A stretch of 64,000 nucleotides of DNA, from assembly GCA_025786725.1 (NCBI GenBank), contig JAHLTZ010000053.1, forward strand, positions 43,383 to 107,382, given 5' to 3'. A model generated the notes under the pieces. The model was given only the letters and a program-made list of their open reading frames with translations, ran no database searches and was not told the origin of the DNA. Made by a program: the position numbers and the translations under genes. This document shows, piece after piece, positions 50,641 to 63,305 of the stretch (its first letter is position 1; every line of letters begins with the position of its first letter). The DNA is from Syncephalis fuscata (lineage: Eukaryota; Zoopagomycota; Zoopagomycetes; Zoopagales; Piptocephalidaceae).

Positions 50641-52513
50641 ATGCGTACTAGTCCTGCATGCTTATTGTACATCACAAACATTGACATGGATAATACAGGC
50701 AGCAACTTGAATCAGGCCATGAACACGGAAAGGCGCCCAGTTAAATTTGATTGCGATGATTACATTAATGATAGCATTGGTAATAATTTGAATTATTTTA
50801 CTGTATACACTGACATGATATATAAAGCAGCTTCTTGCTCAGCCATTGCCATGCATCCGTCGTCGCCGATTCTACCTTCGGACGATGCAACTTCACACAA
50901 CGAATATAGGCTCCAACTTCCTGGACTAGATTCTATCCTTAATAGCTCAGATGGCCTGTATATGCATTGGAACGAGTCTGTCTACGTCTCAAATGATAAT
51001 CAACATGCAAATTACAATGAATATAGTGAGTTTAGACTTGTATAGCCAGGCAGTTTAAACTCGTTAAATGATTAAGCTAATGACATGAATAACATTTTCT
51101 CTATTGAAGATGCAGCTATCCACTTTATAGCCAATTTGGTCAATATCATCCTTCAAATAGCCGTATTGTAGATATTCACCAAATATTACCTGAACAAGCA
51201 TCATTACATTTAAGCACTTCTTCTACTGAACCAGGCACACAATCCGCATCGTCTAGTGGCCATTATAACTATAATATAGAGGGTGATACCAACCATTACT
51301 CTCTTCTAGAATCAAAGGAGGAAAATGCACCATCCTCTACCATATTACCCAACAAAGGTGTCAATTTAGAATTGGTGTCTGACATTAGTACTAGTCCACA
51401 TACTAGTTGTTATAATAGCGATGCATTACCTTCATCATCTCCTCCTAAGAAAAATACAGTCCATTCATGTTCATTGGGTGCGATGGCGACTATGGGTACT
51501 TCTCAATTTCTCCAATTTAAACTACCAATATTAAAGGATACCAAGAAGTAGACTATATCAATGAAGAAAGTAGAGCAACAAGCTCAGGCAACAATCTAGC
51601 AATGATGCTTCTTCAGACTCAAATTATAAAACACAGTCTTTTTTTCCTCATATACATCGCAAACATTTTAAAAAACACGCTTTACCTAAGTGTAGTCAAC
51701 CAACTTCTAACAAGGAATTACACCATCCATTGTCTAATATCAATACGGTAATATTATAGTTTTTTAATGCACTATATTGATTATGTTTTAGTTACCAAAA
51801 AGTATTCAGAATTCATCTAGCGGAAGCAGTAATCTATTTGAGCATGCTCATTCTCTCAAATTAACTCAACGTATTACGCTTCCAGCGATACTGAATAAAA
51901 CCAACGAGCCAAAAAAATTGATTAACCATCAATCACTTTTTGCTCATTCAGCGGTTTTAAACCAACCGCTACATAGCAATAATAACAACGACTCCACCCA
52001 TAATCCTTATACACATCCGCTTCATCAATTTTCAAGTCTCCTACCACATCATACGGATATGTACTCACCCCATAAAGTTAAAGGATTAGGCAGAGCGAAA
52101 TTAGGCCAATGTCCCCTCTGTTATGGAATGGGCGAATCTGCATGGTTTCATATAAAAATAAGTAGCTATTGGTAAGTTCAATAATCGCCTGTAGACGACA
52201 TAAAAATCCGCAACTAACTATTGTTAGGTACCATATGAATTTCTTTCACGGTATTTCAAGCGTAACAAAGCAGCCTTATCATGATCCAATTTTAGTACAA
52301 AAACGTCCTTTGTTGCGTATTCCAAAACGGCCATCTGCTTCCTCTACCTCTAGCAATAGCTCTTTTGAATTCTTATCTGAATTGCATGATGGTTTGTGTC
52401 ATCACTGCCATCAGTGGATTCCAATGGACAGTGTAAAACAGGTTGTCGTCAAGGTTCCTATGATTTACTGGTGGAAACATGCACAGCGCTGCCATCACTC
52501 TAAAAAATTGTGA
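50641..52513 (+). CDS. Rua1-type transcription regulator (C-terminal zinc domain)
   Basis: The C-terminal 150 residues match the fungal 'transcription regulator Rua1, C-terminal' domain: GQCPLCYGMGESAWFHIKIS, YHMNFFHGIS, GLCHHCHQWIPM and WWKHAQRCHH. The Cys/His pairs presumably bind zinc. The remainder is Ser/Asn/His-rich and disordered. Exons: 50641-51025, about 51109-51747, 51792-52171, 52228-52513. Single added bases are needed at the 51025 junction and near 51546-51551 and 51570-51592. ATG 50641 or 50686 could start translation. In Ustilago, Rua1 controls glycolipid genes; a regulatory nuclear role here is inference. Confidence 0.8.
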
Positions 52514-53863
52514 TCTATTAGAAGTCATTTATTGCGCTTATTGCTAAAAAAATTCCAAAAATAGCTCAATTGCAAATAAACAATACTAGCTATATAGTTT
52601 TTAATTATAAACAATCCCTTACTACAAACTCAACTAAAACTATTATGTTTTGACATGATCATCGTTGAGGACATGATCTATGTAGATCGCACACTTGATT
52701 TGGTGCTATTTAGTTTGGCATTTATTTATATAGAAAATTTAGCTATAGGTTAAGCATTTCTTGTTAGTCTGATTTAGTTGAAAATAGTATAAATTTAAAT
52801 GAATAATAAAAAACTATAGCCTATGTATCCGTTTAAGTATGCCAAATCAGAATATGTATATTCAAATAATAATATTGGATCCAGTAATATCTAGTTTGAG
52901 TAATTAATAATTTGTGGATTGGATAGATTGAATAAAAGCACTTAATTAAATCAGCTTTATTACTTATGGAATATAAGCGAACAAATAGCATTGTTGTTGG
53001 TCATATAAAGAAATACAAAGCAGATACGAATTTAATAAACCTATTAAAACATTTATTTATTTATTTTGACAAATCAGAGTTTTAAGTGCAATGTGAGTAG
53101 CAATGCGGCTTTTAGATAAAAGTGTAAAATTCATGCTGTACGTAAAAAATTAAAAATTCAGTATGATACCTAATTAAAATGTGATGGCCAAAAAATAAAG
53201 GCTTACGTCGTACACTTCAACGCCTACCCCCGATTTCTTCGACCTATTGATGTAAGAAACAGGTGTAATTTTAAGCCAAAGCCGTCACGAGGACCGTTAA
53301 AGCACGAATGATTTAGAAATATAGTTTCATATTCGTTGGAATCGGAAGAAAAGAGGAATCATTCCGTAGAAGTATTGTTTCACATTTTATTACGTGGCCG
53401 AACCTGTTGTGATCGGTAAAAGAATTATGGTTTAATTGTAGTAGAGCATAATTAGATATTACTTGATAAAATAAAGAGCTTTGCAGTATAATCAAATATT
53501 AATAAAGATACATGTCGTATATACTTGTTAATGTTTACAATGAGCTCTGCACACGTATGACACTTAATAGTGTGCAGAATGTATTAAGGCAAAAAAGCTT
53601 TAATAGGAGTCTATGCTGTCATGACCATTGGTTTGAGCTCGCCTGTAGCTTAACATAATAAGATCAAACGCGGTCCTCAGCACGTTGAAACGTGCCTTAT
53701 TCCGCGCCGTAGACGGAGCATAACAAACTGGTTTGTTTCAAGGTTTTTCTAAAAGCTAGTATAAGAACAAAAAACTGTACTCATATAGTAAATAAATCCA
53801 TACTACTTTCATTTACTTTCTTACTCTGTTGTTAACAATAGATACGATGAGCTATAGTCATTG
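52514..53863. other. intergenic
   Basis: 1.35 kb. AT-rich to about 53160, then of mixed composition. A short perfect hairpin, GCACGTTGAAACGTGC, lies at about 53678-53693. No gene recognised. Upstream of the protease gene. Confidence 0.35.
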
Positions 53864-56635
53864 ATGTTGCTGTAGCTCTGCTTTTGATGCTGGTCATCAA
53901 TAGTATGAACCATGCCGCTGCGTCTTTGCAGCCCAGCTCTACTCTACCAGAGCACACACTTGTTTCTCGCGCCAACCAAGCTGCGCCAGAAAAATCCAAC
54001 ACCACCGTGCTAATGACACATCACCAGACATGACATCTTATTTGCTTATTTTAGCTGCAAATCCTGGCACCAAAGAGGCCCGTGACCAGCAAGATGGTTT
54101 AGTAACATTTTTGCAAAAAAATCTAAAGGCTCACGTGAGACAAAAATTTGATACTCTCTTAAATGGTATCTCAATCGATGTTGAGGACACATTTGCAATA
54201 TTTCATGGACTACAAAGTCTACCAACTATCAAAAATGTCGAACGTATAGTAGGATCATCGCTTATGGCACCACGGCCTGATTTTATTGGTGATTATTCTA
54301 CGTTAAATGCGCCTCAAGAAAACGATGCTGGTCTTAGTTCCAATATCGACCGTGACGGCGGCAATGGAATTAAAATAGGAATAATTGATTCCGGCATCGA
54401 TTATCACCATATTGCACTTGGTGGCTGTTTCGGAGAAGGCTGCAAGATTGGCTACGGCTATGATTTTGTTGGCGACAATTTCAACGGCCTTAACACACCA
54501 ATGCCCGACAATGATCCGATGGACGAGTGTAACGGACATGGCACCCATGTTGCTGGAATCATTGGAGCAGTTTCTGAGATCAAGGTTGGCATTGCTCCAC
54601 GAGCAACCTTGGGGCATACCGTGTTATGGGCTGTGGCAATGCCACCGTCAATGATATTGTCATTAAAGGAATGGAGAGAGCCTATGCCGACCATATGGAC
54701 ATTGTCAATTTATCATTGGCCACGCTAAAGTACTACACTGATACGGCCATCTCTCAGGCTGCCCAACAGCTTGTTAGTCTTGGTGTGGTGGTAGTAGCGG
54801 CCGCTGGCAATGACGGAAATATTGGTCTTTTTTCGTTAGCTAGTCCAGGAACAGCACCTGGTGTAATTACCGTTGCTGCAGCTGATCCCCAAAATCCTGG
54901 ATTATTTACTTTTATGGTCAATATTACAGATCGACCAGTGCGCTACATGACGACAACAAAGTCAGTGATGCCTGCTTTAGGCACAGCACAAGAGGTGGCC
55001 ATGGTTGAAAAAGAGAGCTGGGACAAATGCCAGACTTTGAAAAAGCAATATAAAAATCAGTTTATTCTTATGAAACGAGGTGCCTGTGACTTTATAACCA
55101 TGGGCCGCAATGCTCAGCAAGCTGGTGCGTCAGGTGTTATAGTACTGAATACCACGCCTCAAGTCGAAATACCCAATCTGGACAGCAGCATTAAAATACC
55201 CGTCCTAATGGTGGTTAAAGAAGACGGCCCTATTATTGAGGCGGAAATGAAGGCGGCAGGAGATAAACCAACCTTTTACATTCGTTGGGAGCAGAGAGGT
55301 AGGAAAGAAGTCAAGTCCAACAACTGGCTATGGTCGAAATTTTCTTCCTGTGGCCCCATCTCCGATTTTACCAATGTTAAGCCGGATCTATCGGCCAATG
55401 GTGATAGCGTTTATAGTATCTATCCACGCAAACTTGGTAATTACGCCGTGTATACAGGTACTAGCATGGCTGCACCATTTGTTTCCGGTCTAGCTGCGGT
55501 GGCATTACAGCGAATGGGTACTAGTGTTAAACTTGCTGATCGACCTGCTGAGGTACGGCGAATGCTTGTTCAAACTGCCGATTTACTTCCAATGACCCAG
55601 AAGATTGGATCGACTAATGAGACATTTATTAGTCCAGTAATAATGACGGGTGTTGGTGTGGTGCGTGGCAGTGCTACTCGTGAGCCCAACTGGGGCATAT
55701 CGCCATCTTCAATTGCTTTTGTTGGAGCTCAAGCTGGTACGACGGATGCAGTGCGCAAGTTTGACATTAGTTTGATAGGCCCAATGCCAGCTGGTACAGT
55801 TACTTTTCGACACCGGCCTGCAGTAGGCAGGCTTGTTGAACCGGTGCAAGTCCAAAGTAATACATCGCCACTGCTGGATGTTGGCACCTTTTTGGCCAAA
55901 CCAAGCTCAGTTACGATTGAATCTGCTGGTGGTGGCAAAACTGCAACACAAAAGATATCAATAACCATTGGAGCAACTGCCCCTTCGCCCAACTCACAAG
56001 TTTGGATTTTATCTGGTGTAATTGAAGCTGTGCACAAAGATTCAGCCGGTAAGATAACAATACGTCGTATTCCTTACCAAACCACTTTGGGCTCAGTTCA
56101 ATCACTTAAGCCAATTCGTGTCTCTTCCAAGTTTCCGTTAGTCAAATCGACCGGTAATTTTTCTCAGCCAACTGTCACACCTAGTCCGTTTTCACTAGTT
56201 AATCTTTCCTATCAATTGGATTATCCAACAACTAATGTATTTGCTATTGTTGAGGATGCAAGTACAGGAAAGCAACTAGGAATAGCTGAGGGTGTTGGCG
56301 GACACCATGAGTATTCTACCATGGTTAATAGTGATTATTTTCTTTCGTCATGGGCCGGCCTAATTCGCCCAATGACTTCGTTTGGAGTTTCTGGTCCAAC
56401 TCCATCACCTTTACCCGATGGCAGCTATCGATTGAAACTATTTGCTTTACGTATGTTTTCAGATATTTCTAGTGAAAAATCGTACGACTCCTGGACATCA
56501 CCTTCAATCAATGTGGTAGGAGTTGCTGCTGCTGCTGCTGCTGCATCCGTCAATCGAGCCCAGCCTAATAGTACTGATAATACCACTACTTCTTTATCTT
56601 CTTCAGATGGTGCTACCCCAACACCAACTAAATAA
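53864..56635 (+). CDS. secreted subtilisin-like serine protease (S8) with PA domain
   Basis: Intronless, about 925 aa. A signal peptide (LLLMLVINSMNHAAA region) follows ATG 53864 if one base is added near 53873. Then an I9-like propeptide (SYLLILAANPGTKEARDQQD) and the S8 catalytic domain: Asp in IGIIDSGIDYHH (54387-54389), His in NGHGTHVAG (54546-54548), Ser in GTSMAAPFVSG (55463-55465). A PA domain is inserted before the Ser (MKRGACDFITMGRNAQQAGA). A Fn3-like C-terminal region ends in a Ser/Thr-rich tail. The layout resembles Vpr-type fungal extracellular proteases. Further single added bases are needed near 54028 and in the G run at 54610-54613. All three breaks are 'one missing'. The catalytic triad is intact. 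Confidence 0.9.
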
Positions 56636-58297
56636 ACATATTTATATTTATATAATGCAATATAAAAGCGCTATAGCTACCAGTCTATGTATAAATGTAT
56701 CTTTTACAGATTTATTCTCTTTTTTGTTACACACTATACATTACCAATAAATTTTGTCTATTTATCGCCAACTGTATTTATTAATAATATATACTTTATT
56801 AATTATATTTTATAAATAAAAACATCAACTGCTGTATCGTAATATCTTTGTTACTCACTGAACAAATATAATTTGTAATTGATTGGCTTAAGTTATCAAC
56901 ATATAATCCAAGATATGGCAACATACATTGTCGACAGTAACAATCATAGCGCCCAATTGGTATTACTGCGTCCAACCTTACATTTCTACACATTATTTAT
57001 ACCATAGTGATGTGTCTAATAATAAGTATCATTATTAACATATTACACCATTATTTAATTAACTAATATATTCACTGATACACATCGCTAAAAGTACCTA
57101 TTTATAAAGCAATAATTATCTTAATGCAACTATTAACCACTCATTAATTGAAACAATGATTATATTATCCCACGACCAGACAGCATTAGAATTACTTTAT
57201 TACCTCTTTTTCGCTATTATTTAACAAATGTTATTTTAGCTTTTTACTGTTCTTTCTTTTCTATTAAAAAAGTCAAACATTAGCTTGGGCAGCGTACCTA
57301 TATAATAAGCTACCCTAGAGCTATATAAACCATACAATTGGGACACAAACATATAATAAAATTGGTTTTATTTGCTTCTTTCTCGTAATACTACTACTAG
57401 CAACATTCTTAAATATTACACTACGCATTTTGTACGTCGAGATTTACGATTACACAGCATTTTAAAAAGTATTACACGCGTTTACGGCATCCAAATAAAT
57501 TGCCTATCGCTAAAATGCCCATGCTTTAAACAATTATAACTACCTTTGGTGATTTAACATGTTCAATATTGTCTTGTTTTGTTATCGCATCAGTCTTTTG
57601 TGATTAAGCTACATTGTGAATATCAACTTAAATTAACACTGCATAAATTTCTATTTTACTATTATACATTTCTATCAAAAATTAATCAAAATTCACTGTG
57701 TAATCATTTGCTTACATTGGTGCAATTAAGCTGGACTTTCATGTCAATGCACTGGCATTTTGCCTTGAAAAACCGGTTATATAATCTATTGCATCGGGTT
57801 TGCCAAATAGTATCGATTAAGATCGATACATCGCCAAGTATAGTCACTTAATGACTAACGGTCATATAACACATACTAATCAATCAACTTAATGGCTTTA
57901 CTTATCTTTAGTTAGTGCTAATAGCTTTATATTGTTAAATCAGTTCAAGCGTTTTATAGTGTTATTATAGTATATTATAAAGCTATCCAGTAAACAAGGC
58001 CTGTGTTTCTACTGATGCGTATAGGTGCGTTTTTTATCATGTGGTTCATGACCAGTATGAGATGCATGCTGCTATCCAGTTTAGCAACAATGTGACCCAT
58101 GCGGTAGTTTCCGAAATGCATAACAGGTTTATTGTGATAACTCGCTGACCTGTTATATTATAATCAGACCTTGACAACTAAAAACGTGCTCTTGAATCGC
58201 ATTAACTCTTTTAGTTGCTTTGCCAACTCTTTCCACTTTGCACCAATACATTTATTATTTCATATCATGTTATTTCTATGCATGCTATTTCCACATA
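56636..58297. other. intergenic, AT-rich
   Basis: 1.66 kb between the protease and the 7TM gene. Several chance open frames under 100 codons; none has a start, motif or codon pattern that I trust. Confidence 0.4.
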
Positions 58298-59282
58298 ATG
58301 CCATTTATTAACTATACTAGCCCAGACTACAATGATTGGGTGAATAGTGACATAAAACAATGGGGTGCCCGTCTTCATCCACTTGGTGAAATGAACATAT
58401 TTGATTTCTTTATGGAAGCTACTGGTGATATTGCTAATCAACGTCTTCGACTGTTTGGGATACAATCTCTGGTTCTAGTAGATGTTATAATGTTTTCTAT
58501 ATTTGTACGCAACCTTGTTATTGTTGGTAGAATGGTCATATCACGACCCCGTAACATGATCTCATGGTGCTGCTTGATTCCATCAGCCTTTGGTATTGTA
58601 AATGGCATAGTTGCTATATCTATGTACACAGATTTGCCTATTAATTGCCGGACTATGATATGGATTGTTGGATTTAGTATGTCATCTGCGATGATTTGCA
58701 ATAGTTTAATACTTCTTCAAAAGGTTTATTTAGTACTTTTTCGACAAAAATGGATACTTTATATCAGTATCCCGGTGATAATATCACAACTCGCGTTTCC
58801 GTTTCTTTTAATCTATCATAGTTTTATTAGCTTAGAAGAAAAAGAAGGCTGCACATTTTATTATCCTCCTTTCTTTCTTTGGTACTGGTTTTCAGTTAAC
58901 GCGCCGATCAACGTAGTATTCTCAGCCATCTTTTGTCGAGTCGCCCTAAAGCAGTATCGTCTATTTGGATCGGAAGCATGGAAGAAGTTGGCACGTGATG
59001 GAATACAAACAATGTTTTTGGCCACATTATGCAATATCGTTTGTTCCATTTTTATCATTTTATTTAAGAGCATAGTCAACGCTGACACTCTTTTTTTTGT
59101 AGATTAGTAAGTAATAACATTATTTATTTATTTGTAGCTTACAAATCATTAGTGTGGTCGTTACAACAATATTAATCAATCATTGCCGAGATTTTGGCAA
59201 AAGTGCTAAGTATAATCATCGCCCAAAAACCGATCATATGCTTAATCTATCTCAGATTGCTACTGCAAAGACTATGCATTGA
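58298..59282 (+). CDS. seven-transmembrane receptor-like protein
   Basis: Two exons, 58298-59106 and 59138-59282 (donor GTAAGT, acceptor TTTGTAG); about 317 aa. The N-terminus MPFINYTSPDYNDW carries a possible N-glycosylation site (NYT). Hydrophobic segments in order: FGIQSLVLVDVIMFSIFV, WCCLIPSAFGIVNGIVAI, MIWIVGFSMSSAMICNSLIL, WILYISIPVIISQLAFPFLL, WYWFSVNAPINVVFSAIF, TMFLATLCNIVCSIFIILF, and from exon 2 IISVVVTTILI, giving seven. The tail is basic and about 35 residues long. The arrangement fits a GPCR-like protein, but no family motif is recognised. The first in-frame ATG is 58298. Confidence 0.75.
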
Positions 59283-60415
59283 TGCATTAATTATCTTTGT
59301 TATTTTGGATTAGCGCAATACATCAAACTACAATTAGATAACATTTTTATAAATCATTATGTGTTTATGGTGACTAGCCTTAGTAGAACGCTATACGAAT
59401 ATATTAAAACAGTATACTACAATAAACAGCATTTCAAAAGTCACTTTTGTATCATTCATATGTTATATGTCAATGTAAGTTGCTTTCAAATGTATTGTCT
59501 TGCATGTCTAGAATAACACAATTATAATTCTTGATTATTGGTTTATCAATACAACATGTTTGACCATTAACATTATAGCTATTTAATTTAATAGTGTCTA
59601 TATATATATGAGTAACATATATATTTGCAAAATGTATACACAATTCTGATGTTAGCGGTTTTCCAATGCTGATTTTAAAAATGCTATATATACAAAAAAT
59701 TAAAGTACTATTTATTTTACTAATATAATATTATAAACTGTAATGGAACGACATACTGCAGCTACTAGTGATTCTACTGCTGATATGTCTATGTCTATTC
59801 CATATGTTCCAGTAGTTATAAAATATTCTATCGTTTTCCTACAATAAGCAATGTACAATTATACCAATATTACACTATAGATCAGTATTCATATTATGAT
59901 ATTAAATCATACTTGCCATGATAAAACGTGCTAGCAAACACAAATATGATACATACCAACACCTAGTGGTATATCAAGCCAGATCACATAGTTCAACCTG
60001 CTTTATATATTGTTTTATTTAGTCATTTTAAATTAGTAATTAAACCATATTACTTGAATTTTGTTTAGCAATATATATCTACCATTGACTTGGCTAAGGA
60101 AACTACGTACAACCTTTTGTGTTATTATTAAAGAAATTTGCTTTATTTGATTTAAACCAAATAGTACGTTTACTACCTATTTCATATTATCAAACGATGT
60201 TATTGTTACAATTTTAATCATCTTACAAATTATTCTAACACATATTACACATCCAAAAAGTACTCACTATAACATTATAAGTTATCGGCGTCCATAATTA
60301 CGTGTATTTCTACCTTAGTATTAAAATATAAATGAAGCAATTTTCCATTAATTAGATAAAAAATAATGTTACACCAATATAATCACGTGACTTATAAAGT
60401 GATTTGAGCTAAAAT
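59283..60415. other. intergenic, AT-rich
   Basis: Spacer between the 7TM gene and tRNA-Val. A 35-codon ATG frame near 59742 is too short to support. Nothing else recognised. Confidence 0.35.
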
Positions 60416-60488
60416 GTTTTCGCCCGGATTCGAACCGGGGACCGTCTGTGTGTTAGACAGACGTGATAACCGACTACACCACGAAAAC
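60416..60488 (-). tRNA. tRNA-Val (anticodon AAC)
   Basis: On the minus strand the 73 bases fold as a full cloverleaf. The acceptor stem GTTTTCG/CGAAAAC pairs over 7 bp, the anticodon arm is TCTGT-CTAACAC-ACAGA, and the T arm has CCCGGTTCGAATCCGGG. The anticodon AAC reads Val codon GTT. There is no intron. A run of A on the minus-strand 3' side and T on the plus strand (60417-60420) belongs to the stem; A/T-rich DNA follows. Confidence 0.97.
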
Positions 60489-60865
60489 ACCACAAAATTT
60501 TATGGCAAAATTTATTATCTGTTTCAAAAGTCAAAATTGCAAAAAAAAAGAAAAATTAAAAATAGTTATATTGAATATACGACAAGCTATGTTTTATATA
60601 CGTACTCAAACATCATTTATTGGTTGCTATTTACTTTGCAATTCCCCATTCAGCACAATAAATTATCTTACGCAATTCATTGTAATGAGTTGATTAAATT
60701 AAATTGTGTTTAAATCGCCATTCACAATAAATATTAACGCAATATTATTATTTATTATTATTTCCATAAGTTGATTAAATGTAACAGAAAAATTGTATTA
60801 GTAACTGCTATTTTAAACAGTTAAATAAAAAATGTAACATAATATTTAATTTGATTAAAACATTT

Positions 60866-61464
60866 AAGGTTGATCATTGTTGTTGCTGGTTATGTATAGA
60901 AATATTGATAGAAGCCATTGATTGCGACTCCATGTCGTTCCACAGTTGTTGTTGTTACTACGTACAGTGTGATTTCTTGCGTCTGAATGGTCTCTTCTAT
61001 TTTCCAATCTTCTACTGCCGCATTTGGGGAAATTTGCAATGTGAGATACTCGTTTATGGTGACAAAAAGGTAGGACGACTAGCGTTTCTGATGTTCACTA
61101 CTCTCTTGAACATCCTTGGTATCAACTTGGTAGGCGCAGATTATTTGCCAATTATTGATGAAGCAAATCGACCTCCACCATATGCAATAATAATAGGTTG
61201 AGTGTTTTCACTAGAAAGATATTGTGGTGACAGTTGTAACCAGAATATACGGCATGCCGTTGAGGTTACTTGAACAGATGTTGATGTAAATAAGAGAAAT
61301 AAATACTAGTGATTGAATATGTTATTTATTGATGTTTATATATACATGCTATTTATATTGTTATATTTAACATTATCACATAATATATTAATGAGTAAAA
61401 CAATAAGATAGCAATAGGAAAAGGAAATGAAATAAGTAAATAAAAATGTGAGAGTCAAAGTAAA
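60866..61464 (+). repeat. duplicated segment, copy 2 (partner at 3058-3666)
   Basis: Direct duplicate of the segment at 3.1-3.7 kb. Divergence is highest at the 5' end and nearly absent in the last 250 bp. Includes the small ORF listed next. Confidence 0.8.
60932..61201 (+). CDS. small hypothetical protein of the duplicated segment
   Basis: 89 codons from ATG 60932: a Cys/Tyr-rich start (SFHSCCCYYVQCDFLRLNG), then YFPIFYCRIWGNLQCEILVYG and an end of PPPYAIIIG. About half of the differences from copy 1 are silent and the one length difference is a whole codon, which hints at coding constraint. No family recognised. It could also be the open part of a mobile or repeated element. Confidence 0.4.
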   Translation: MSFHSCCCYYVQCDFLRLNGLFYFPIFYCRIWGNLQCEILVYGDKKVGRLAFLMFTTLLNILGINLVGADYLPIIDEANRPPPYAIIIG

Positions 61465-63162
61465 ATGATTTGATCATATAAATATTACGCGCTCAATTCA
61501 ATATTTTGTTTTATTTTAATATATAGCTATACAACTTTTATTAATGCTCAATAAATAAAAATAATCTGTTTTTCTATTATTGCAATAATGTATAATATAA
61601 GCTGCTTACTCTAATAACTAGTTAGATTAAGCCTTGTAATAGTTGGCTTAATTGATGGTCGTGTACATGTGAGTATTTAAGAAGTTACAATGTGATTGGG
61701 AATATTTATTCATACAAACAACTAGAAGTATAAATTGTAGTGACAATGTCAAGTTATTTAACTACTAAACTTGTTAATTCAATTTTATTTATATCTCTCT
61801 GTTTTCTGTGCGTTATCTCAGTTTAACGCTGCTGCTGTTCTAGTCGCATCAGCAACAGCCAACTTTTGCTAAGTATAGTTCAACTTAGCATAGCTATAAT
61901 GTTTTGCTATAGATTAAACCAGTAAGCCTGTGAGCTTTCAATTGCTTTCCATTGGTTTCTGCTCTGACTTGTTCTTCTATATTCTATTTTGTTTGACTTG
62001 TCAGAAGTGGTTTTAAAAATGTGGACAGCACTTAGGCCTTGGATGATTACCGGTTTATATGCAATCCATAGCCATTATGCGCTCGAAATTGCTGATATTT
62101 GGGTAGAAATTTCCATTGTGTCTAGTCTAGTGTCTGCATATGGTATTGCGTGTAGTTTAGCCGATGTAGTTTAGTTTGCAACTGAAAACTGATAAAAATG
62201 ACTTGTTGGAATGTTCCGCTGTTCAAAATACTGTGATGCATTACCCTACAAATAGTACTTATTGTATAATCGATTCCAGGTGTTTTAGATTAGTTGCCAT
62301 TTGAATGCTGATAGTTGCACAATATATGTCATGATATGCCTGGATGTGATGCATTTGTGAATTCAAAACAATAATTACCCCTGTAACAATGGGCATCGTG
62401 TCGAATAAAATGCATACATGTACCAATCAACACGCTCTATAATTTAAAAGATTATGAGTGACTTATGCATGGCAGTAAAAACCTGTATAAATACCAGTTC
62501 AATACATCAAGCTTGTTTTTGTATTAATGTTGCGTGTTATTTTGTATGCATGCAGATATTGGAGACCGAGCCATTAAGTGGAAATGACAGTAAAGACATC
62601 ACTATCGTTTTCACAAAGCCAAACAATATACTTGTTTTCACCAAATAGCTAGGTCGTGTAACAAAAATACCGGCTAATATACCTATCTCTATTGCATATT
62701 AACTGAATTATTAGCGTTGTTACATCATTCGTGCGAATAACTGGTAGATTGAAGTAAAGTCCGAATAGATTATGCGTTATTTTGTATGGATGCAAATATT
62801 GAGGATCGAGTCATTCAGTAGAAGCAACAGGAGACATTATTACCGTTTTTACAAAGCCAAACAATATGCTTGTTTTTGCCAAATAGTTAAACCGTGTAAT
62901 AAAAAATACAGGATAAGGTGCATGTCTCTATCGCATATGTGCTGTTCATTGGAATTGCCGCGTCATTTGTGTAAATGCCGAGCAGGTTGAAACCAAGATT
63001 GGGCATGTTGAAACCAAGACTGGGAAGCATGCTGTCACGCCATGAATCTACTGGTACACGCGCACCTCAAAGTATTATTTGGATTGCTTTATTGGTTCAT
63101 ATTACACATCAATGGTATATCTCGTATACTGCAGCATACTAGCATCTCAACATAGCCATAAG
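61465..63162. other. spacer before the right-hand micro-exon gene
   Basis: Mixed AT-rich sequence. A 45-codon ATG frame ending at 62174 has no recognisable features. The region includes a degenerate tandem repeat (62534-62990). No firm gene. Confidence 0.35.
62534..62990 (+). repeat. degenerate tandem repeat, offset about 240 bp
   Basis: The sequence from 62534 (TGTTATTTTGTATGCATGCA) recurs from about 62774 (GTTATTTTGTATGGATGCAA). Shared blocks include ACAAAGCCAAACAATAT and CTTGTTTT followed by CCAAATAG. Roughly 75% identical by eye over 190 bp. Confidence 0.7.
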
Positions 63163-63170
63163 TATAAATA
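63163..63170 (+). promoter_or_regulatory. TATA box of the micro-exon gene
   Basis: TATAAATA, 136 bp upstream of the ATG at 63306, followed by a CA/CT-rich leader (63175-63300). It is the clearest TATA box in the window, consistent with a strongly regulated gene. Confidence 0.6.
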
Positions 63171-63305
63171 GCCCACAAAATACACACAACCAACTGCGAC
63201 ATCATTATCATACTCTACTTTTTACTAAACACACTACTCTCCACTTTACACCAACCACACTCTATTATCTCTCTTATTTGTTTGTCTTAACAAATCAATA
63301 TCACC

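Noticed and set aside
57579-57851. 90-codon hydrophobic frame
   Set aside because: AT-driven, no recognised motif, no splice context, and no similarity I can see.
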